The notes under the pieces: generated by a model
Databases searched by the model: none
What the model was told of the DNA's origin: nothing
Seen by the model: the letters and a program-made list of their open reading frames with translations, nothing else
Made by a program: the position numbers and the translations under genes
Shown here: positions 41,384-49,400 of the stretch, piece by piece
Layout of the letters: the number at the start of each line of letters is the position of its first letter
Numbering within the stretch: position 1 is the stretch's first letter
Source: Setoptus koraiensis
Lineage: Eukaryota > Arthropoda
Direction: 5' to 3'
Assembly (NCBI GenBank): GCA_048013815.1
Contig: CM106585.1
Coordinates: 24,118,001-24,182,000 of the forward strand
Length of the DNA stretch: 64,000 bases

Positions 41384-43884
41384 CAATGTTTGTCTTTGTG
41401 GTTGATAAGCCATGATTGTGACTATGATTGTGATGGGCAAAATTGATCACTTTAATAGTTGTGGCTTTAGATGACAGTATTTGCTGCTTTTTCTTGTTCT
41501 GTTGCTGTTCAGCTATTGCTGTTGCACAATTAACCGGCTGACAATTAATTCTTTTCACTGTTACCGATTGCCCATTGTCTGATTGCTGCTGCTGCGACTG
41601 CTTCATGTAGCCACCACCCAGTGGGGCCCGTTGAGCCATCGAGGCCATCGAGTTGGTAATTCAAGACAATGCAACAGTGCGACTAATAATTGTTTGACAC
41701 AGTGCTTGCGATCAAAATAAAACAAACACAGCAAACGTAAACGACAGTATTCAAGCCAATCTGACATATGATCTGACGAGTTTGTTCCTCGAGCGACACT
41801 TGATCTTTATTCTATTTTTTGTTTTTGTGTCGATTAGTGACACCTGTCTGCGATTGTGATGCACTTGTCAAGTTGAGATAAATAATAAATAATAAAATCA
41901 ATTGTCAATTATTGACTATTGACTATGATTTGATTACATCAGGATGATGCGATTGTGCGATGATGACGATGTTAGCTGATGAGCACACTCTTCATTAGTG
42001 CAAATAATTAAAGTGATGTAATGCTCTATCTATATTAATGCTGTTGTCAATGTAATTTTAACTTGCTGACGCAATATGTAATGTAATGTGATGCAATGCA
42101 ATGTTGCGTCCTGGTTGTGTGATGCACTCGAGTCAACGCCAGAATCTCAACTGACAGGTGTATGTTTGTCGGCGGCTAGACAACAGCAGGCAACAACAAC
42201 AACAACAACCTGTCGTTGTTGTTCACTGGATGCAAGCCGTAAGTTACGCAAGGTACAAGTTTAACGCGCATGCGTCGGCAACTGGCTAATGTTGTTGGTC
42301 ACGGCTAATCTGTTTGGTTAGCCAATGCTGGCCAGTGGTTTGTAAACAAATGTGGGACTGGCCAGTTGTTGGCCAGCTAGCTTGTTGCCGCGAACAGCCG
42401 CGAAGTCAGCTGTTTTAGCAACGAGGCTTGTGCAACTCTCACACACATGTATATTGTCAGGACATAGCCGGCCTGACCAGTCGGTTAGTGACACCATCAA
42501 ACAATGACAATTGACCCAAACATTGATCATTATCACTGGCACTATCATCAAGCAGCCAATCAATCGCTCACATTATCTGCTCTGTCATATATCAACCCGA
42601 TATTTACTAGATCAAAGAGCAATCGTTTGAGGCCACTAAGTCGCGGGGGCTCCTTTCGAATCACCGAGAATCGCCTGGAAAGGTGGCAATGATAATACAT
42701 TATTTCAAATGTTGGATTGCCACTCGGGGCCAAGTTGAACACTTGAAGATCAATGGACAAAAAGTCGGCCTAGTTGCGTTACATCACGCAAAACAGCCAC
42801 CATCAATTGAGCTGACAAGGTAAATTAGCTAAACATATTTACGGAGCATTCAGCAAATCTGAGCACATTACGCATGTATTTTCTGGCATGATCATAATTC
42901 ATGTAATAACTAGACAGGCTGCACAATTGGATCCTGGTGCCTCGGAAATCATATATTATTATATTATGTAGTATGTAGTATATGTGACTTTCATCGTCCA
43001 AAGTGTACGCGCTTGTGGAGCGCAATATGCAGCAGATTCAAGAACAAATGACAAGATTCAAGAACAAGCATGGAGAATCGAACAAAGCCGCACAATAGAC
43101 ACTGGGATATGCTGTTCACAGTATCATGAGATTATATTGGATAAAGAGACAACTTGAACTCATAAGGCACACTAAGAAGCCAGCGACAAAATAACAGCCC
43201 AGAGAGACTTACCAGTTTGGCCATTAATTGCGACTTGACTTGTATCAAATGACCATCATTAGTTGCATGTGGCATTGTTGATATTTCATTAGCTTTTGCC
43301 GGTGCCGTTGCAGTTGCTAATCTTGGTCGTTTCACTGTTGTCTTTTTGCTGCTGTTGTTGTCAGAATTTTTGCTTGTTGTTGCTGCTGTGTCCGCATCGT
43401 TGCCACTATCTAATTCATCTGAGGCATCATCAGAAGAATTAGCAGCATGGCTATTTGTTGCAATACATTTTTTGCCAGTATTTATATTATTGTTATTAAT
43501 CTTTTTGCTGTTTTCATCTCTATTTGTTGAACTTATGCTCCTGCTACTAGTTGTGCTGCTGCTGCTGCTATTATTATTACTACCACTGGTCTCGTCCAGC
43601 AATTTTTGTCTGTTGATTGTACTCTCGTTTTTGGTTATTACCGTGCTCCGACTGGCGTTGCTATAGCAATCGTCATCGTCGTCATCGTCATCATCATCAT
43701 TGTTGTTATCGCCATTATAATTATCATCGTCGCAATTGTTGTAGTTGTTGTTGTTGCCGGTATGGTGAGATTGGCGGTCGCGCTCATCATAACCATTGTC
43801 ATCGTAACGACAGCGATCATCTTCATTGTTAGGTAATGATTCAATTGGCACTGAATCAGTGCTCAACATACTTGCAATGGTCAT
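1..43884 (-). CDS. Fhos: FHOD-family formin (Fhos), gene span, 3' end beyond window
   Basis: Formins of the FHOD type nucleate, cap and bundle actin filaments and help build sarcomeres and stress fibres; they are held inactive by a DID-DAD contact. The reading joins nine minus-strand exons (given separately) with matching phases. From the proximal start the encoded part is about 2000 residues. In order: N-terminal low-complexity region (1-255); GTPase-binding region (about 259-390) with the FHOD-like stretch YLDDRDPF and [10 protein letters not shown]3/DID repeats (about 390-640) with [25 protein letters not shown] and [15 protein letters not shown]; a Q/N/S/D-rich linker (about 640-1560); FH1 with two proline runs (about 1570 and 1640); and FH2 from about 1733, with [34 protein letters not shown] and AIGNFLN. 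The FH2 end and the DAD tail lie off the left edge. Family assignment rests on similarity to human FHOD1/FHOD3 along the whole length and is nearly certain. Confidence 0.97.
4381..8964 (-). other. Fhos intron, 4.6 kb
   Basis: AT-rich non-coding sequence between two firm Fhos exons. It holds scattered CAA/GTT microsatellites, a (GA)n tract near 8114 and the 13-base minisatellite at 6189-6253. Short open frames here are uninformative, and I see no gene. Confidence 0.85.
6189..6253. repeat. 13-bp GC-rich minisatellite, 5 copies
   Basis: Five head-to-tail copies of ATTGCGGCCCGTT; only the final base of the last copy differs. It is much more GC-rich than the surrounding Fhos intron. Confidence 0.95.
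8965..9076 (-). CDS. Fhos: Fhos exon, FH3/DID
   Basis: Acceptor AAAAACAG, donor CGAG|GTAAGT; 112 bases, phase 0 in, phase 1 out. It encodes [20 protein letters not shown] and the following [17 protein letters not shown], the canonical FHOD helix pair. Confidence 0.97.
9077..9929 (-). other. Fhos intron, 853 bp
   Basis: Between firm exons. AT-rich with short CAA/TTG runs; nothing gene-like. Confidence 0.85.
9930..10024 (-). CDS. Fhos: Fhos exon, FH3/DID
   Basis: Acceptor CATCTTTAG, donor TCTCAG|GTAAAT; 95 bases, phase 1 in, phase 0 out. It encodes [20 protein letters not shown] and [11 protein letters not shown], near-identical to FHOD3. Confidence 0.97.
10025..10847 (-). other. Fhos intron, 823 bp, carrying a long hairpin
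   Basis: Between firm exons. The notable content is the 26-bp perfect inverted repeat at 10377-10434; otherwise nothing gene-like. Confidence 0.85.
10377..10434. repeat. perfect 26-bp inverted repeat with 6-base loop
   Basis: Arms 10377-10402 and 10409-10434 are exact reverse complements, separated by TGAGGC. Transcribed with the Fhos pre-mRNA, this would fold into a stable hairpin. Confidence 0.97.
10848..10953 (-). CDS. Fhos: Fhos exon, FH3/DID
   Basis: Acceptor CAGCAG|GATGAC, donor GAGAG|GTAAGT; 106 bases, phase 0 in, phase 1 out. It encodes [20 protein letters not shown] and [14 protein letters not shown], an armadillo-like helical repeat typical of FHOD. Confidence 0.97.
11168..11235 (-). 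CDS. Fhos: Fhos exon, FH3/DID
   Basis: Acceptor TTTCACAG, donor TTCCAG|GTAAGT; 68 bases, phase 1 in, phase 0 out. It encodes [19 protein letters not shown] and then IFQ, nearly identical to the FHOD3 segment. Confidence 0.97.
13115..13250. repeat. CAACAG/CAACAA microsatellite
   Basis: Imperfect trinucleotide tract of CAA, CAG and CGA units within the 9.3 kb Fhos intron. It yields a spurious threonine/alanine-rich open frame on the plus strand. Confidence 0.9.
16083..16124. repeat. 16-bp inverted repeat, 10-base loop
   Basis: Arms 16083-16098 and 16109-16124 are exact reverse complements; the loop itself contains a short GTGCGCAC palindrome. Confidence 0.9.
17199..17310. repeat. 14-bp minisatellite, 8 copies
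   Basis: Unit CACTGTAATAGACT; the first six copies are almost perfect and the last two are degenerate, as in a decaying array edge. Confidence 0.95.
17509..17547. repeat. 14-bp inverted repeat
   Basis: Arms 17509-17522 and 17534-17547 are exact reverse complements with an 11-base loop; AT-rich. Confidence 0.85.
17985..18259 (-). other. candidate alternative last exon of Fhos, unproven
   Basis: A strong acceptor (TTTGTTTCTAG at 18260-18270) is followed by a frame that, entered in phase 1 as the upstream micro-exon requires, stays open for 91 codons. The stop TAA at 17985-17987 overlaps an AATAAA signal (complement of 17984-17989). The peptide starts with a hydrophobic stretch (about 20 residues) and ends in an N-rich tail. 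Use of this exon would give a short formin without FH1/FH2. No homology is recognised, and the N-rich part is translated CAACAACGG repeat, so this may be chance. Confidence 0.2.
18726..18783. repeat. 19-bp inverted repeat, 20-base loop
   Basis: Arms 18726-18744 and 18765-18783 are exact reverse complements (AGAATTTACACTG...). It lies inside the 9.3 kb intron. Confidence 0.93.
20243..20294. repeat. 8-bp tandem repeat CCAACGAG
   Basis: Six to seven copies of CCAACRAG. A related inverted form (CTTGTTGG, about four copies) lies at 19113-19139. Confidence 0.85.
20531..20589 (-). CDS. Fhos: Fhos micro-exon, DID start
   Basis: This 59-base exon was found by reading phase and homology: acceptor TTATTAG|CAAAAAG and donor ATAATAG|GTAAGT. 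It encodes [19 protein letters not shown], matching human FHOD3 [19 protein letters not shown]. Phase 2 in, phase 1 out, consistent with both neighbours. It is isolated between introns of 19.4 and 9.3 kb and is too small to be found as an open frame. Confidence 0.96.
21372..21440. repeat. AGCGAAAC octamer array then (CAAA)n
   Basis: Five exact copies of AGCGAAAC run directly into a tetranucleotide CAAA tract. Confidence 0.9.
21630..21708. repeat. pure (GTT)n microsatellite, about 25 units
   Basis: Uninterrupted GTT tract in the 19.4 kb intron, the longest pure trinucleotide run in the window. Confidence 0.97.
23422..23464. repeat. 8-bp tandem repeat AGCCGGAC
   Basis: About five copies with one or two substitutions (AGTCGGAT); GC-rich island in AT-rich intron. 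Confidence 0.85.
24919..24978. repeat. 12-bp minisatellite made of 5' splice-site consensus
   Basis: Five copies of TATACAGGTGAG and close variants. On the plus strand this gives one CAGGTAAGC and three CAGGTGAGT motifs, 12 bases apart. Confidence 0.95.
25661..25705. repeat. 10-bp tandem repeat TACAGTTAGT
   Basis: Four full copies and a half copy, ending eight bases before the palindrome at 25714. Confidence 0.92.
25714..25741. repeat. 28-bp perfect palindrome
   Basis: Exact self-complementary sequence without a spacer, centred on AACGTT, directly downstream of a 10-bp tandem array. Confidence 0.96.
28801..28870. repeat. 10-bp tandem array of TGACGT/TGACGC motifs
   Basis: Seven ten-base units of the form GTGACGTAAA; most carry TGACG followed by T or C, resembling bZIP (ATF/CREB-like) half-sites. 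Confidence 0.9.
29206..29502 (-). other. candidate Fhos cassette exon, cysteine-rich, unproven
   Basis: Inside the 19.4 kb intron. A T-rich tract and acceptor GAGCTCAG precede base 29502, and a consensus donor CTCAG|GTGAGC follows base 29206. The interval is 297 bases (99 codons). Only the frame that accepts phase 2 is open all the way through, and it leaves in phase 2. That is exactly what is needed between the exons at 39990-40222 and 20531-20589. The peptide has six cysteines in its C-terminal two thirds ([10 protein letters not shown], then PECAC-like spacing near the end) and is more GC-rich than the surrounding intron. I recognise no family. It may equally be a chance open stretch. Confidence 0.3.
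29945..30098. repeat. 14-bp minisatellite, 11 copies
   Basis: Unit TGGATAGTCCATGG: five central copies are exact and the flanking ones are degenerate on both sides. The unit contains the palindrome CCATGG at each junction. Confidence 0.96.
30300..30389. repeat. 15-bp minisatellite, 6 copies
   Basis: Unit CGATATATAGCTAGT in the first three copies; the last three share two linked substitutions (TTTATAG and GTTAGC), recording stepwise expansion. Confidence 0.96.
32358..32427. repeat. (AAC)n microsatellite
   Basis: About 22 AAC units; translated on the minus strand it gives a meaningless poly-valine frame. Confidence 0.95.
33368..33402. repeat. (AAT)n microsatellite
   Basis: Eleven or so AAT units in the 19.4 kb Fhos intron. 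Confidence 0.9.
36479..36560. repeat. 17-bp inverted repeat, 48-base loop
   Basis: Arms 36479-36495 and 36544-36560 are exact reverse complements, built around GATATCTGGACAG-type sequence. Confidence 0.88.
39990..40222 (-). CDS. Fhos: Fhos exon, GTPase-binding domain
   Basis: Acceptor GACAG|CTTGAAG and donor TCAAG|GTGAGT; 233 bases, phase 0 in, phase 2 out. It encodes LEDCTLQM, then about 48 residues rich in N, S and G, then [20 protein letters not shown]. The two flanks align with human FHOD3 (LDDCTLQ and YLDLEATLAEQ), so the middle is a lineage-specific loop insertion. Confidence 0.95.
40223..40703 (-). other. Fhos intron, 481 bp
   Basis: Separates the two exons that encode the GTPase-binding region; AT-rich with CAACAA motifs and nothing gene-like. 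Confidence 0.85.
40704..41648 (-). CDS. Fhos: Fhos proximal first exon with start of GTPase-binding domain
   Basis: The ATG at 41648 is preceded in frame by a TGA four codons upstream, with no acceptor AG between, so translation most likely begins here. The exon has 315 codons and ends at CGC|GTAAGT, phase 0. The first 255 residues are low complexity, with a run of 13 glutamines and a run of 11 threonines. The last 57 match the N terminus of FHOD proteins ([27 protein letters not shown]), which begins the ubiquitin-like GTPase-binding fold. The long Q/T-rich leader is absent from vertebrate FHOD1/3, which start almost at this motif. Confidence 0.93.
41649..43212 (-). other. spacer between the two Fhos first exons, likely promoter region
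   Basis: Contains the putative 5' leader and promoter of the proximal Fhos isoform (immediately above 41648) and the intron of the distal one. No coding frame with homology. No clear TATA box can be assigned. Confidence 0.5.
43213..43884 (-). CDS. Fhos: Fhos distal alternative first exon (acidic, N/S/D-rich)
   Basis: The start is the ATG at 43884, with an in-frame TAA a few codons upstream. It is open for 224 codons to a good donor (CTG|GTAAGT) in phase 0. The peptide is low complexity: an acidic run of ten aspartates, N-rich runs, S/T-rich stretches and a short basic KRPRLATA motif. There is no recognisable domain. It lies upstream of the conserved Fhos exons on the same strand, and phase 0 fits the Fhos acceptor at 40222, so I read it as an alternative first exon. 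It could instead be the first exon of an unrelated gene, but no other minus-strand coding exon follows it. Confidence 0.6.
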
Positions 43885-46312
43885 CTTGTTGTCGTGCGTT
43901 ATTTATAATGTTAACTTGATGATTATCACTTCTCGCACTTTATCTCACTATGAGTTATAACATTGAGATGATGATCAAATCAACAACAAATATTTCGTGT
44001 GCGCGAGTGAGTGTTGTAACTACAAACACTTTAAACCAATTTTAATTTTTCTTTGACACACAAGAACAAAGAAGAGGAACAAACAAATTCTTGTAATGTA
44101 ATGTGCTGGTAATTTGTTGTAATGTGTTGTTATTCGTGTATGTGTGTTTGTTTCTCTCTGACAAACAAAAACTTCCTATTCAATCCAATCCAATGCAGTC
44201 CAATTTAATCTAACCTAACTTTGCGCTCTTTTCGTCCATGTTACTGCCGCTATAAACGCGCTGGCTCACCTCATCTCATCTTGTTTTTCTGATATAAATT
44301 GAGATTAAGCGCATCACTTGAAATATTTGACTCTTAAACTGCGTGTGCACCGACTACTAAGCTACTCCAATCGCACGTAAATAAACATCAAGTATTCTGA
44401 TTATTATGATGCTGACTAGAGTTCTCTCGCCTCAGCTCAAACAGCCGCGCTAATGGATAAAATAATGGCAATAGCACGAGGTCGTCCCCATCGAGCAAAG
44501 TCAAAGTTGAGTTTGCAGCATCAGCCTCGATGCTGTGACTGATGCCGCTGAACTGGCTGGTTGAACATGTGTATATAGTCAATATAGTCGATATATCTTG
44601 CAAACGCAATGCGATATGTAACCGTAGAGACGGGGAGACAGGGACAGACAGCAGTAGAGAGTGATGAAGAATGGAGGCCCAACTAGGAAGTGAATAGCGT
44701 CATGGCGCAAAGCCAAATATCTTGCCCTCTCTGTCTCGCTGAGCTTACTGACTCAACCTCATAAATATACCGCAATAATGCTATGTAAAAATAACTGATT
44801 TAGCAATAGTTCACCGAGCGACAACAATATCTATGCACCACAACTAAACTCAACTATATAATACACAATATGACTGAGTTTAAATTGTGATTGCATCAAC
44901 AATAAACGCTGCCGATCATCATTGTGATAACGTTTGCAAACATCATGTGAGTCCCTTGATCTATGTGCAATCATAGCGTTTGGTCCATTCTATGCGTCGG
45001 CTCTCTTCCACTCATGGGTTTGTTATACTGAGGCCAACGCCATCCTTGGCTCACAGCCAAGGTGGCTGAACTAGACTATGAAGTGTAAACAAAATGTTTG
45101 ATAATTTGACGCGTTACAGGAAGAAAAATCAGCAGCGAAGTACAATACGAGCGAAAGGAAAAATTAAAGGAAGCGTCAAATCAACAAGAACAATATTCAA
45201 TATGCATGATTAATAAAAATAAACTAGAGGGCTGACACTCAAATAGACCAATTAACACTTGTACGGACATGTTGCAAAAATAAAACTCATTTCAACTCAA
45301 TTCGGTTCCTCAATCCTCTTAGTGTTTCCCTTTTAAATTCCCGTAGTGTGCGACAGAAAGAGGGAGGAGGCAACCCCGCTACTACAACTGGGATTCGCTA
45401 TCCTTCCAGTTTTTTTATATTCTTTGAATTTTTCTGGGTAGCTTGTCTCAGCCAAACGATGACCGATCGTCAAATTAACACCATCCATCCAAAGCGTAAT
45501 TTCATGCGTATGAGCGAACGCATGGCCGAGGTGCATTCTTTCTCTATTTCATCTATTATATTCTTATCCATCCTATCGGTGACAATAAACAGTAAAGACA
45601 AAAAAAGAGATATGACGGTCGATAATGTATGTCGAGTGTAGTTTGGAAGTAAATGTCGAGATGTTAATGCTGTGGAGGATCAAGATCTTGAATTTTATCA
45701 GATGCAAGAATTCTTGGATAAAACGATCGATATCGATATAATATTAGATGTTAAGCCATTGTGCAACACGTGTTTTGGGTCACATGGCCCCCGAGAAAAT
45801 ACAGCATAGTATCAAATAAAAAAATCTCATTACATACGTGACGCACTTCTCTATTTCAGATAGAAAGTCAAATGATGAGAGACCACATGTATCAAACAAT
45901 AAAACTCACTCTCACTCAACAGAACCCATCGATTTTTCACTTTTGAATAACTCAATTAAATTCACGAATTTCATTTCCACTGAATTGAAAGGCTTGGAGT
46001 TAGACTTGACTGAATAGGACGGTTAGGACTCAAGGCCGAAATGCTCCATCTTTCGGCAAAGGTGGCCAAGATACAAGATATCTGTGGATTTATAGTGAAT
46101 TCTTTGATAAACTAGTTCAGGCAAGGTTTTAAATAGCGACCCCATCTATTTCTTTGATACTTTACTGCCGAATAGTGCATACATCTTTAAATTACATTCC
46201 TAAGAACGCTAAGGCGAGCTGCAGGAGTTACTTGACTAGGAAACAGCCGGTTAGATTTTGCCACTTGTTCTTCTTGTACACCCTCGATGATCCAATAAGA
46301 GATGTCAACTCA
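43885..46312. other. intergenic region, Fhos 5' side to TMEM63 3' side
   Basis: The part next to 43884 should hold the distal Fhos promoter and leader. At 45333-45641 two overlapping open frames (67 residues minus, 97 plus) have ordinary-looking composition but no recognisable family. A short CCTTGGCT/AGCCAAGG hairpin is at about 45041-45060. I see no supported gene. Confidence 0.6.
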
Positions 46313-49300
46313 CTACCTATATTCAGTCCCTCTATTGCTAGTATCTAAAGGTTCTAATTCTTTGATATCACTATTTTCCTCGGAATAATGTATCTTGATT
46401 TCAATACCGCCCAAATCACATATATCATCTGAGAGACCTGAGTCTGATCCATTTGTTTCTACCATTGCCTTAGTAACACCTTCAGATTTTCTGCTGTGAC
46501 TCGTTTTTGGTGTTTGCAAATGATTGTTGTTCTGATTTTGGTCCACACTGTGACCTTGACGCTGATTCGAGTTGGTTGCCACTTGATTTGGGTCCAAATT
46601 GTATCGAGTTAAATTGTACAATACGGGCGGTAAATAAGAGCAAGCACAATATTCACGCCTGGATTCGGGCTGTTTACGGGTGGCTCTGTAAGTTAGATGA
46701 TTTATATTTCTGAATATGTAGAAGAAAAAATGTCCTGAAAATACCAATAATGAAACCAAGAATACAAATAAAGCCAATCCAAACACTCGACTGTAACCCG
46801 TTCGTACCAACGTTACGGTGAATATCTGCGCTTGCATCATGAGTAGAGCGATATGGACGAATATAATCGCAGTCGAATGTATCTTGCTATTGATTTTGCT
46901 GGGATTGTATACATAATACATGTTGTAACGATCAATCATATGTTTGATCAGCATGTAGATCAGCCCCGCCACTGATATCAGAGGACAGGAGAGACTATAG
47001 GTTACAACCATGGCAAATATTAGTAAAAATCTTGGATATCTAATGCCAATGGCAAAGTCCCAGACAACGTATCGACTTGCTGTGTTGCATTCCGCTTGAG
47101 AGCGAGCCGTTAGCATGTACCACAGATATATCAGAAGCTCAGGTAATCTCAGAAGTTCCTACAAATTTTATGGAAAAAGATTGTTTTTTAGAATAAAGGG
47201 TCAATCAAGCAAAATCATCCAGAATAATAGTCAATCTTAATGTAGTTTCAACCGAACTTACCATTATGTTTCCTAAGAATGCATACTGTATAGTGTAATT
47301 CACGAAGAAAGCTCCAAGTTTCACAGGAAATAGACAATTCCAAGGGAAGTCGCCTTTGGTAGCTATCATCAGAAAAAAAGCCTTAAGACTGAAAGAAAAA
47401 GAATGTATCAGAGAATTTGCTCGATTCTTAAGTCACTTTTCAGATGGTTACTTGTCTCTTACCTGGTGAGCCCCAATGAAGGCCACACTATAACCATCAA
47501 TAAGAGAAATAGATATACTTTCCACATAATGGCATGATTCTTCGCAGATAGATTCATGTATGCAATTGATTGGCAAGCTAATGTCACTATAGCCGGTAAA
47601 GCTGACGAAGCGCACACCAGTATGAAAGGTGACACAAGGCCGGGGACCTTTGAGCCGATATCCGAGGGCAGCAAGAATTGGAGCCATTGGAATAATTGTG
47701 CTATCTTCAGTTGGTCACTAGCGTTTAAAATAACTGCCGGAGTTGATATAAACACAAATAGAATTAATAATAATGAATTGACTAGTATACTGCGCAACCA
47801 TTGCATACGTAAATTAACAGATATATCACACCAATTTATATCATTAGGGTAGGGCGCATAGGATACCATCCATCGAGATATTTCGAGATCATCTGTTGTG
47901 GGTATATTTATAAGTCGAGTAAACCAAGTGGATATCTGAGTGAAAGTGTTTGCAAAAGGGCAAAAAGAGTATGCTTTCTCTTGTTGTTGACGAAGGTGCA
48001 CGTAGGCTTCTTGAGCCATTTTTTCAGTTTGAAATGTTACAAAGAATGCTCCTGTAGGGTTCATGATAGTTCGATTGAATTCTCCATTTATCTTTTGATG
48101 ATATCTCGCCTCTTGTGTAGAGTAGTATTGGATTCCATCAACTTTCTGGCAGCATTCGCAACACGCGCACATGAATCCTAATTCACCAAATGATCTTGGT
48201 CTAATCTTGAGAAGTTTACCATTTGTTTCAGAATATTCCACACAATAACAGCGCGCGTTAACCAAGTTGGTCATCTCATTTGTTAGTAAACTCAATGCCC
48301 TCACATCATAAACAGATTGCACTCCTTCGATGACGCAGTTAGGTATGGAATTTTGAAAATATATCGCAAGTAGTTCTTTGTTTCTTTTCTGTTTAGGCAC
48401 TCTTCTGATCAATAAGGTTCGTCTGGTTATTTGCTCATCATCCATCTTGATTACTCTGGAAAATCTATGCATCATAAATATTCCAATTAAACTTATAAAT
48501 GTTGTTCCGATTACATGAACCCAATACAGTGGAGAGTTCTCTGGTAAATTAATTATTGTTGTGCGAGCATATCCCTGGGTTGAGTCGAATTCTCCTCCTT
48601 GCAAGTTAACAGGCAGCACAACGAAGATACTAAATATACTGAGTACAGCTAAAAAATAAATAATATACTTTTGAAATAGTAAGTATTGTAAAGCATCATT
48701 CCCTCTACTCTTGAGTATATCAGCATCCCTAATGAGAAGTACATCCCTTAACCTATAACCAACACCAACAAATGTAGCTTGAATATTACTTGGTATGCTG
48801 TTGAGGCCGTTATCGTTCGATGGCACATTAGTATCATTGAGGAAGACACCGTTGATAGAGGGCGAACTTCGAGACAGACTGATCACATCACCATGAGACG
48901 AGTCGTTAAGATTTTTCATCATAGGTGGCATAAGAACATTGATCTGGAGATCATGTTTGTGATGAATCACTTGGCTGGTATCCCTGCTAATCATAGTCTT
49001 TGAAGCTAACTTTCTATCACCATAAATAGATTGAAGCCAACCTTTACTAGTTCTCTTTGATGTCAGATGCTTTCTATCCCAAGCAAGTCTACGCAGGATC
49101 ACGAATATTGTTAGGAAAAACTGGGAAAGAAAAGATGATTAGATAATGACTCACTATAATTTCAAGGATGAGTTGATAGTAAACTGAACAGTTAGAACTT
49201 ACTACAAACAATATGAGATTGTATATGACAGTCTCTGGAATAGCTTGCCAGCCGGCATCGAAAACAAATGTTGAGTTGGATATGTTTGGAATATTACATG

Positions 49301-49400
49301 TGCTGTTTTTCATCATAAAATCATTTTGTGGGTATGTCACAATGGATGAAAATATAGTTGAATTTGTGTCATTGTTCTGCATTTTCAATCTAGACGCCAT
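46313..49400 (-). CDS. TMEM63: TMEM63/OSCA-type mechanosensitive cation channel
   Basis: TMEM63 (CSC1/OSCA family) proteins are multi-pass membrane channels opened by membrane tension or osmotic stress. Four exons: 49203-49400 (phase 0 donor GTA|GTAAGT), 47463-49120 (phase 2), 47262-47388 (phase 0) and 46313-47158 (stop), giving 942 residues against about 800 in vertebrate homologues. Exon 1 is luminal, rich in N-glycosylation sequons, and leads into TM0. Exon 2 has TM1 with the family motif FVVLPVNLQGG, TM2, a cysteine-rich cytoplasmic loop with an RRM-like fold (TLLIRRVPKQ, GAFFVTFQT), and the APYPNDINW signature before TM3. Exon 3 has GAFFVNYTIQYAFLG. Exon 4 has the last helices and a polar tail of about 130 residues unique to this protein. 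Junctions are inferred from splice consensus and family alignment and agree in phase. Confidence 0.95.

Noticed and set aside
40864-41415. Plus-strand valine- and cysteine-rich frames
   Set aside because: Shadows of poly-Thr and poly-Gln codons in the Fhos first exon.
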